5,698 bases of DNA from JAICNG01 sp035765135 (GTDB taxonomy: Bacteria > Gemmatimonadota > Gemmatimonadetes > Gemmatimonadales > Gemmatimonadaceae): NCBI GenBank assembly GCA_035765135.1, contig DASTYE010000012.1:1-5698 (forward strand), in the 5' to 3' direction. The translations under genes and the position numbers were made by a program. The notes beneath the pieces were generated by a model. The model saw nothing but the letters and a program-made list of their open reading frames with translations. It was not told the origin of the DNA and made no database searches. Below, in pieces: positions 1 to 4,931 of this stretch (positions within the stretch are counted from its first letter, which is position 1; every line of letters begins with the position of its first letter).

Positions 1-23
1 TCCCTCCCGAGCTCCTCCCTCTC

Positions 24-51
24 TTCACATGATCCTTACCTCACCTACAGC
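24..51 (+). promoter_or_regulatory. Weak promoter candidate for the DUF5916 gene
   Basis: TTCACA at 24-29 differs from TTGACA by one base. It is followed after 16 bases by TACAGC at 46-51, a poor match to TATAAT. Transcription would start near position 58, just before the hairpin at 64-91. The -10 match is weak and the sigma-factor preferences of the host are unknown, so this is only a candidate. No better-spaced pair was seen in 1-170. Confidence 0.2.
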
Positions 52-60
52 TTCCTTACC
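33..60 (+). repeat. Exact 8-base direct repeat, 20-base period
   Basis: TCCTTACC occurs at 33-40 and again at 53-60, so the copies start 20 bases apart, about two helical turns. They overlap and follow the weak promoter candidate. This geometry fits a paired activator or repressor site, but an 8-base repeat in a pyrimidine-rich tract (1-60) could also be chance. The repeat is directly visible; a regulatory role is inference. Confidence 0.3.
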
Positions 61-63
61 ACA

Positions 64-91
64 GAGGGTGCCAACCATCTAGCACTCCCTC
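64..91 (+). other. Small hairpin upstream of the DUF5916 gene
   Basis: GAGGG at 64-68 pairs with CCCTC at 87-91, and TGC at 69-71 pairs with GCA at 82-84. A 2-base bulge (85-86) separates the two stems and the loop is 10 bases. No T-run follows, so it is a poor intrinsic terminator. If transcription starts near 58 it would be the 5' cap of the leader, 79 bases before the start codon. Confidence 0.3.
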
Positions 92-159
92 GTTGTCGCA
101 TCCCCGGTCAACCGCGGCCGGCACGTCGATACCACGCTCGACTGCCGCCACGATCACTC

Positions 160-165
160 GGGGAG
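160..165 (+). promoter_or_regulatory. Ribosome-binding site that fixes the DUF5916 gene start
   Basis: GGGGAG lies five bases before ATG at 171, a standard Shine-Dalgarno position. It decides the start: the frame is also open upstream to a TTG at 93, but that start would place 26 Arg/Thr/Ser-rich residues ahead of an otherwise perfect signal peptide. Confidence 0.75.
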
Positions 166-170
166 TGTCC

Positions 171-2795
171 ATGCTTCGTTTCTCCTTGCTTGCGCTCGCT
201 GTCGTTCCTTCGCTGGCAATCGCGCAAACCCTCGCCTTGAATGGAGCAGGCGCCAATGGCGCCGCGACGGCGATGCGCGCCGCGGCCCGCAGCGCGAGCG
301 CCGTCCGCACCACCGTTCCACCCGTGCTCGACGGGCGCACGGACGATGGCGCGTGGGCGCAGGCGCAGGTCATCGATCAATTCCTGGAGTACGAACCCAC
401 CGAGGGCGCCGAGACGCGCTTCAAGACCGAGGCGCGCGTGGCCTACGACGACAAGAATCTGTACGTGCTGGTGCGCATGTACGATCCCGCGCCCGACAGC
501 ATCGTCTCGCTGCTGTCACGCCGCGACGTGCGAACGCCGTCGGAGCAGGTCAAGCTCATGATCGACTCGTACCACGACAAGCGCACCGCCTATCAGTTCT
601 GCGTCAATCCCGCCGGCGTGAAGCGCGACTACTACGTCTACAACGACAACGTCGAGGATGGCTCGTGGGATGCGGTGTGGGATGTCGCGACCGCCATCGA
701 CTCGCTGGGATGGGTGGCCGAATTCCGAATTCCATTCAGCCAGCTGCGCTTCGCGAACAAGCAGGCACACACCTTCGGCCTCATGATCGTGCGCGACATC
801 GCGCGCACGAACGCGCGCATCAGCTGGCCGCTGTTCAGCCGCTCGACACAAGGGTACGTGTCGCAGGCCGGAGAAATTGGCGGCATCGCGAACATTCCGA
901 CGCCGCGCCGCCTCGAGGTCGCGCCGTACTTCGTCGTGAAGAGCGTGACCAACGACCGGCGGGACGACGACGGCAACGTGCTCAACTACCATCACCCGAC
1001 GCTCGGCGCCTACGGGGCCGACATCAAGTACGGGCTGTCATCGAACCTCACGCTCGACGCGACGCTCAACCCCGACTTCGGGCAGGTCGAAGCCGATCCG
1101 GCGACGCTGAACCTCACGGCGTTCGAGACCTTCTTCGAGGAGCGCCGTCCGTTCTTCCTCGAGGGGATGGGGATCTTCACCTTCCGCACGAGCTGCCAGG
1201 ACATCGATAGTGGATGCCGCGGTCTCTTCTACTCGCGCCGCATTGGCCGCGCGCCACGCCTCGGCGGACGCTCCGGTGACCCAACGGCCACGACGATCCT
1301 CGGCGCGGCGAAGGTGACGGGTCGGCTCGGGACCGGAATGTCGGTCGGCTTCCTCAACGCGATCACGCAGGACGAATACGGGTCCGACGGACGGCCGATC
1401 GAGCCGCAAACCAACTACGCGGTGGCGCGTCTGCGTCAGGATCTGAATGGCGGGAAGAGCGACATCGGACTGATGATGACGGCCGTCAATCGGCGCCTCG
1501 ACCCGACGATGGAGCCCGAGATGGCGCGGGATGCGTACGCCGTGGGGATCGACGGCCGCCATCGCTTCTGGAGCAACAACTACGAGGTGGCGGCGATGGT
1601 GTCGGGAAGCATGGTGCGGGGCGACCCGGTGGCGATCGCCGGGCTCCAGCGCAATCCCGTGCACTATTACCAGCGCCCCGATGACGACCTTGCCTACGAT
1701 CCGACGAAAGACGAGCTCGTCGGCGATGCGCAGCGCATCTCGATGAGCAAGTTCGGTGGCGGGAAGACCCGCTTCCAGAGCGTGCTGCAGCGCTACTCGT
1801 CAGGCTACGAGCTCAACGACCTCGGATGGCTGCAGCGCGCCGACGAGCTCATGTTCCGCAACTGGTTCGCGCTCCAGTTCAACAACCCCAACAAGTACTG
1901 GCGCCGCGCCTTCTACAACTTCAACTACTGGCGCTACTGGTCGGCCGACGGGCTGCCGACCCGCGAGGGCTTCAACACCAACTGGCACGTGCAATTCCCG
2001 AATCAGTGGTGGTTCAACTGGGGGATCTCGGCGAACGATTTCGCGGGACGCAGCTACGACGATCGTGCCTCACGAGGCGGCCCGGCGGTGCGCCGCGATG
2101 CGAGCTTCGATCTCTGGAGTGGTGTGGAAGGCGATTCGCGCTGGGTAGTCACGCCCTACCTCTTCGGCGGCATTTGGCGCAACAACGAGGGTGAGAGTCG
2201 CGGCTACTGGATCGAGCCGTCGATCAACTATCGCATCTCGACGCGGCTCAATGGCTCGCTGTTCCTGAACTACAACCGGCAGCACGAGGACGACCAGTAC
2301 TGGAAGCGCTTCGGTGCAGACGGACACGACTCGACGAGATACACGTTCGCCGAGCTGAACCAGACGACGGTGAACCTGACCACGCGCATCAACTTCACCG
2401 CGACGCCGAACCTCTCCCTGCAGTTCTACGCGCAGCCCTACATCTCCAAGGGGACGTACAACAATCTGCGTCAGCTCACCGACCCACAGAGCGTGTCGTA
2501 TGAGAGCCGCTTTGGAGCGTTCACGCATGACTGCGAAGGAAGGGGCGTGGGGACGCAGGGCTACGAGGGCGCATGCGATCCCGGAGGCATCGACTTCAAG
2601 CAGCTGAACACGAACGCCGTCGTGCGCTGGGAGTACCGCCCCGGCTCGGCCATCTTCTTCGTGTGGCAGCAGGGCCGCTTCCAGAACGTCGGTCGCGCAA
2701 CGACGTTCGATGGGCGGCAGGATTACGAGGATCTGTTCTCGGTGCATCCGAGGAACACGTTCCTCATCAAGGCGTCGTATTGGCTGAATTACTAG
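171..2795 (+). CDS. DUF5916 outer-membrane protein with N-terminal family-9-like carbohydrate-binding domain
   Basis: This 874-residue protein starts with a Sec signal peptide (hydrophobic 4-17, likely cleavage after AIA at 18, before Gln19). Residues about 49-230 look like the family-9 carbohydrate-binding-like domain, opening with PPVLDG and continuing through DDKNLYVLVRMYD. From about 245 to the end is the DUF5916 region. Its hallmarks are DFGQVEADP (302-310), FETFFEERRPFFLEG (318-332) and LFYSRRIGR (352-360), then many alternating aromatic strands, ending in SYWLNY. This architecture is known from many diderm bacteria and is usually predicted to be an outer-membrane barrel; its substrate and biochemical role are not established. 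Cys342/Cys349 and Cys788/Cys802 could form disulfides in surface loops. Length and motifs fit a complete member with no frameshift. The gene is apparently monocistronic and ends just before a long palindrome. Confidence in the family is high; the barrel location is inferred from sequence style. Confidence 0.92.
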   Translation: MLRFSLLALAVVPSLAIAQTLALNGAGANGAATAMRAAARSASAVRTTVPPVLDGRTDDGAWAQAQVIDQFLEYEPTEGAETRFKTEARVAYDDKNLYVLVRMYDPAPDSIVSLLSRRDVRTPSEQVKLMIDSYHDKRTAYQFCVNPAGVKRDYYVYNDNVEDGSWDAVWDVATAIDSLGWVAEFRIPFSQLRFANKQAHTFGLMIVRDIARTNARISWPLFSRSTQGYVSQAGEIGGIANIPTPRRLEVAPYFVVKSVTNDRRDDDGNVLNYHHPTLGAYGADIKYGLSSNLTLDATLNPDFGQVEADPATLNLTAFETFFEERRPFFLEGMGIFTFRTSCQDIDSGCRGLFYSRRIGRAPRLGGRSGDPTATTILGAAKVTGRLGTGMSVGFLNAITQDEYGSDGRPIEPQTNYAVARLRQDLNGGKSDIGLMMTAVNRRLDPTMEPEMARDAYAVGIDGRHRFWSNNYEVAAMVSGSMVRGDPVAIAGLQRNPVHYYQRPDDDLAYDPTKDELVGDAQRISMSKFGGGKTRFQSVLQRYSSGYELNDLGWLQRADELMFRNWFALQFNNPNKYWRRAFYNFNYWRYWSADGLPTREGFNTNWHVQFPNQWWFNWGISANDFAGRSYDDRASRGGPAVRRDASFDLWSGVEGDSRWVVTPYLFGGIWRNNEGESRGYWIEPSINYRISTRLNGSLFLNYNRQHEDDQYWKRFGADGHDSTRYTFAELNQTTVNLTTRINFTATPNLSLQFYAQPYISKGTYNNLRQLTDPQSVSYESRFGAFTHDCEGRGVGTQGYEGACDPGGIDFKQLNTNAVVRWEYRPGSAIFFVWQQGRFQNVGRATTFDGRQDYEDLFSVHPRNTFLIKASYWLNY

Positions 2796-2802
2796 GAAGG
2801 CA

Positions 2803-2950
2803 GGGGTCAGGGGTCAGGACTCAGGAGTCAGGGGGTGTCAGGTTTATAGGTTACAGGGGAGAACGCGCCGACACTGATCCCTGGGTGCCGTTCTCTCCTG
2901 CAACCCATACCCCGACACCCCCTGACTCCTGACTCCTGACTCCTATCTCC
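2803..2950. repeat. Long heptamer-armed palindrome between convergent genes
   Basis: The left arm (2803-2839) is a run of heptamers: GGGGTCA twice, GGACTCA, GGAGTCA, then GGGGGTGTC. The right arm (2914-2950) carries TGACTCC three times in a row (2923-2943). The arms pair over 37 positions. Nineteen are perfect (2821-2839 with 2914-2932); the remainder has C/C at 2820/2933, mismatches at 2807-2808/2945-2946 and two G-T wobbles. The 74-base interior folds on itself. The element fills nearly the whole gap between the DUF5916 gene and the oppositely oriented lipoprotein gene and overlaps the latter's stop codon. Such intergenic palindromes are typically dispersed, high-copy elements of the REP or miniature-transposon kind. 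That class is inferred, because only one copy is visible here. No target-site duplication or transposase is seen. Confidence 0.8.
2841..2913. repeat. Inner palindrome within the heptamer element
   Basis: Positions 2849-2865 pair with 2889-2905 over 17 bases, with one A/C mismatch and one G-T wobble. The pairing continues outward through TAT/ATA (2845-2847 with 2907-2909) and GG/CC (2841-2842 with 2912-2913), with A2840 bulged. The sequence is unrelated to the heptamers outside it, so the whole element is two nested palindromes of different composition. The innermost stretch (2866-2888) has only a weak stem. Confidence 0.65.
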
Positions 2951-3947
2951 TCGTTGTTTTGAGCATCCAATCACCGAACGCCTTCTCGAGGGCCGCCAGA
3001 TCGTCAGGCAGCGTCGCGGCGGCGGCGAGGGCGGTCTCGGCCGGTTCGCCCGAGAGGATGCGATCGGTGAGGGTCCCGAGGAACTCGCGGCCTTCGTGCT
3101 CGGCGAGGAAGATCGCGAACGTCACCGCCTGCGCGCGGAACAGCTCCGCGCCCTCGAGCTTGCCGCGGTCGCGCATGGGAAGGCCGCCCATGAAGACGCC
3201 ACCCGCGGGGCGGGCGGGGGCCGTTGGCGGGAGCTGCGCGCGACGCTGCGCGTCCTTCGCCGGCTCCGGCCGTCGCGACTCGAGCAAGTCGCGCAGGGAA
3301 ACTGGCTCTTCGCGCTCCGCCAGGCGCGCGACGTACATCTCCTGGGCAGGAGAGCCACCGATCAGATCGACGAGCGCATCCTCGATCCAGTCGGGGATGC
3401 GTGCGTCATCACCGAAACGCGCCTCGGCGGCCGGCACGGGTTGAGCGCGCCCGACTCGGTAGTCCGCTCGCGCGAGCAGCCACGCGCGAGCGGCGCGCAT
3501 CATGAGAAATCCCGCTGGCGCGACCGGTGGCCGCGATGATCGCTTCTCGGGGACGATCGCGGGAGCGACGGCACGTCGCGGTCCATCGGTGGGCTCCACA
3601 CTGTCGGGAATCCACCCATCGGCGACGCGATCGCGCGAGACCGCGCGCAGCTCAACGAGGATCTTCCGTGGCTCGTCGCCAAAAACCCGACGATACTCGC
3701 GCGCCGTCTGATCGAGCGCCTGACGGGCGTCGGGCAGCAACTCGCGGATCGGCGCCACCAGCTCGTACTCCGGTGCGTCGAGCACGAACGCGGTGTCATC
3801 TCCCACGACGCGCTGCTCCCCGATGGTGACCGGGATCGGCTTGAAGACCTGCTCGCGCGATGGGAACATCTCACGCAGCGAGCTGCAGGCCGCGGTGAGC
3901 GGCAGGATGAGGGCAACTGTGGCGGTGCGGTACGTCAGGAAGCTCAT
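2943..3947 (-). CDS. Putative lipoprotein of unknown function, possibly a zinc-less peptidase-MA-like domain
   Basis: This 334-residue protein begins with a signal sequence (hydrophobic 9-20) and a lipobox-like LTAAC ending at Cys21. Thr at -3 is not ideal, so lipidation is likely rather than certain; Ser follows the Cys. I do not recognise a named family. Residues 185-198 (PDWIEDALVDLIGG) resemble the P-x-W-x-x-E-G-L-A stretch that follows the zinc site in peptidase-MA-like gluzincins. Residues 268-330 (LFRAQAVTFAIFLAEHEG, then ALEKAFGDWM) resemble that fold's C-terminal helices. Where HExxH would stand (about 148-160) the sequence is MMRAARAWLLAR, so zinc catalysis is not expected. A Pro/Ala/Arg-rich insert lies at 226-256. 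The ATG has only a weak purine stretch (GAG) upstream. The last two codons, AGG and AGA, and the stop fall in or touch the palindrome arm. The gene is divergent from the small barrel gene. Confidence is good for a secreted lipoprotein and low for the fold. Confidence 0.8.
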   Translation of the reverse strand: MSFLTYRTATVALILPLTAACSSLREMFPSREQVFKPIPVTIGEQRVVGDDTAFVLDAPEYELVAPIRELLPDARQALDQTAREYRRVFGDEPRKILVELRAVSRDRVADGWIPDSVEPTDGPRRAVAPAIVPEKRSSRPPVAPAGFLMMRAARAWLLARADYRVGRAQPVPAAEARFGDDARIPDWIEDALVDLIGGSPAQEMYVARLAEREEPVSLRDLLESRRPEPAKDAQRRAQLPPTAPARPAGGVFMGGLPMRDRGKLEGAELFRAQAVTFAIFLAEHEGREFLGTLTDRILSGEPAETALAAAATLPDDLAALEKAFGDWMLKTTRR

Positions 3948-3991
3948 GCTATCTCGGTATGCGCGGGAACCACGTACATTCGCGCGTTAGG

Positions 3992-4078
3992 GGTTGCGCT
4001 CGAAGGTGAGACATCTATCATCTCGCTGACTCGTGGCGAGGTGGCTCCGAGTCAGGAGGTTCGACCCTCACCGCAACT
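3992..4078 (+). other. Possible folded leader upstream of the small barrel gene
   Basis: Positions 3992-3998 pair with 4072-4078 (seven pairs, the outermost G-T), and 4006-4010 pair with 4067-4071, with a bulge on the 5' side. Inside lies a hairpin: CTGACTCG at 4026-4033 pairs perfectly with CGAGTCAG at 4048-4055. A competing hairpin can form at 4056-4069 (GAGG/CCTC around TTCGAC). The fold would end nine bases before the ribosome-binding site, so it could act as a cis-regulatory leader. It matches no riboswitch I know. It would be fully transcribed only if the promoter lies upstream of 3992. Confidence 0.3.
3994..4021 (+). promoter_or_regulatory. Candidate sigma-70-like promoter for the barrel-oxidase operon
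   Basis: TTGCGC at 3994-3999 is followed after 16 bases by TATCAT at 4016-4021, which matches TATAAT at five of six positions. Transcription would begin near 4028, inside the hairpin at 4026-4055, leaving a leader of about 70 bases. The -35 match is only the TTG. This reading and the full leader fold at 3992-4078 exclude each other. No convincing promoter was found on the minus strand for the divergent lipoprotein gene. Confidence 0.3.
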
Positions 4079-4087
4079 TACCGCATC

Positions 4088-4091
4088 GGAG
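4088..4091 (+). promoter_or_regulatory. Ribosome-binding site of the small barrel gene
   Basis: GGAG lies five bases before ATG at 4097. It supports this start, which directly opens a signal peptide. Confidence 0.7.
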
Positions 4092-4096
4092 ACCCC

Positions 4097-4918
4097 ATGC
4101 GTATCGGGCGCGTCACGTTGGCGCTGGCAGCCGGGCTTCTATTCGCCCCCGCGACGGCAGCGGCGCAGTTCTGCCTCAGCCAGGAGGAACAGCAGGACAA
4201 CAACGCCATGGCCGCCTGTCTTGCGGCGACCACCACTCCGTTTGGCGCCCTTTCGACCCAAATCCCCGCGAACTGGATCGGTCGCTCCGTCACTGGAATT
4301 GGCGTCAACTTCCGGTTTGGCAGCATGGACGAGGAAGGCGACGCGGGGCGTCGGAATTTCGGCATCGGCGTCGACATCCCGCTCGGCAAAGCGACGATCG
4401 GTATCACGGGCGGTTACATCGACTACACCTGCGATGTGCCCGGCGAAGACATCAACTGCAAGAGCGCGATCATGGCCGGAGGGCAGCTCGCGACGCCACT
4501 GCTCGTGAACCCAATCGGGACGGGTGACTCGGGCCAATCGTTCATCCTCGGCCTCACGGCATCGCTTGGCTTCAGCACGGGTGACGTCATCGATGGGACG
4601 ATCTTCGGCGAGACGTTCGAGCTGAGCGCGCGCGGCCTGAGCGTCGGCGTTGGCTTCCCGCTCGCGCTCGTCGCCAGGAGCGGGTCGATCACGATTACGC
4701 CGTACATCGAGCCCGCCGTCTTCTGGGGGCAGACGAAGCTCGATGCCTCGGGTTCGTTCGGGGCGGATGAGCAAACGGAATCGGGAACAGGCTTCGCGCT
4801 GGGCGGCGGAATCTCGTTCGGGCTCGCGTCCGGCCTGTCATTCGATGTCGGCATCAAGAAAGTCATGATGGATGAAGCCAAGTCACTGATCGGGCTCGGG
4901 ATCAGCTTCCAGCGCTGA
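4097..4918 (+). CDS. Secreted small outer-membrane beta-barrel-like protein
   Basis: This 273-residue protein has a Sec signal peptide with likely cleavage after TAAA (residue 23), before Gln24. The mature part is Gly-rich with alternating hydrophobic strands at about 61-76, 85-97, 99-110, 148-162, 174-193, 197-217, 231-257 and 262-272. This is consistent with a small barrel of roughly eight to ten strands in the outer membrane. I recognise no specific family and no catalytic motif. The N-terminal mature segment (24-45) is Gln/Asn/Ala-rich with Cys26 and Cys41. Cys112 and Cys121 bracket an acidic loop, and both pairs could form disulfides. The C-terminus is ISFQR, so the aromatic residue is third from the end rather than last as in a textbook barrel-assembly signal. 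The stop codon lies inside a stem shared with the start of the downstream oxidase, one codon away and in the same frame. Function is unknown; a periplasmic beta-rich protein is the main alternative. Confidence 0.8.
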   Translation: MRIGRVTLALAAGLLFAPATAAAQFCLSQEEQQDNNAMAACLAATTTPFGALSTQIPANWIGRSVTGIGVNFRFGSMDEEGDAGRRNFGIGVDIPLGKATIGITGGYIDYTCDVPGEDINCKSAIMAGGQLATPLLVNPIGTGDSGQSFILGLTASLGFSTGDVIDGTIFGETFELSARGLSVGVGFPLALVARSGSITITPYIEPAVFWGQTKLDASGSFGADEQTESGTGFALGGGISFGLASGLSFDVGIKKVMMDEAKSLIGLGISFQR

Positions 4919-4931
4919 TCGGTGGCCGAGC
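4894..4931 (+). promoter_or_regulatory. Stop/start junction hairpin with the GTG start in a bulge
   Basis: GCTCGG at 4894-4899 pairs with CCGAGC at 4926-4931, and the adjoining GATCAGC at 4900-4906 pairs with GCTGATC at 4914-4920. Together they form 13 perfect pairs around a 7-base loop. The only interruption is a 5-base bulge on the 3' side, GGTGG at 4921-4925, which contains the GTG start (4922-4924) of the oxidase. The TGA stop of the barrel gene (4916-4918) is inside the inner stem. No Shine-Dalgarno sequence precedes the GTG. The arrangement suggests that ribosomes finishing the barrel gene open the stem and permit re-initiation. That role is inferred. Confidence 0.5.

Larger units (their letters stand above)
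2803..2960 (+). terminator. Probable terminator for the DUF5916 transcript
   Basis: Read on the plus strand, the long stem ends at 2950 and is followed by TCGTTGTTTT at 2951-2960, a T-rich tail placed as in intrinsic terminators. The stem starts eight bases after the stop codon at 2793-2795. On the minus strand the sequence after the stem (complement of 2793-2802) has no T-run, so termination of the lipoprotein transcript here is less certain. The large loop makes it atypical; the inner hairpin would have to fold first. Confidence 0.4.

Noticed and set aside
93..170. N-terminal extension of the DUF5916 gene from a TTG start, with a repeated PRSTAA peptide
   Set aside because: The extension precedes a normal signal peptide, and GGGGAG at 160-165 is correctly spaced for ATG 171. 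The peptide repeat comes from GC-rich sequence with weak DNA-level similarity.
1038..1664. Minus-strand open frame of 208 codons inside the DUF5916 gene
   Set aside because: It is antisense to conserved DUF5916 motifs, is Arg/His-rich in composition and has no signal or domain. It is a by-product of GC-rich codon use.
2070..2747. Minus-strand open frame of 225 codons inside the DUF5916 gene
   Set aside because: It is a shadow of the barrel-coding strand with no recognisable protein features.
2573..2932. Plus-strand open frame running through the palindrome
   Set aside because: It overlaps the DUF5916 gene end in another frame and then translates the repeat. It has no ribosome-binding site or protein-like features.
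2803..2950. CRISPR array reading of the heptamer repeats
   Set aside because: The repeats are 7 bases long, contiguous and without spacers, and they form inverted arms rather than a direct repeat-spacer array.
3992..4079. tRNA-like gene: a 7-bp acceptor-like stem and a TTCGACC T-loop-like sequence
   Set aside because: With a 7-base T-loop the T-stem fails at two of five pairs, position 8 is C, no proper D or anticodon arm forms, and no CCA-like end follows.
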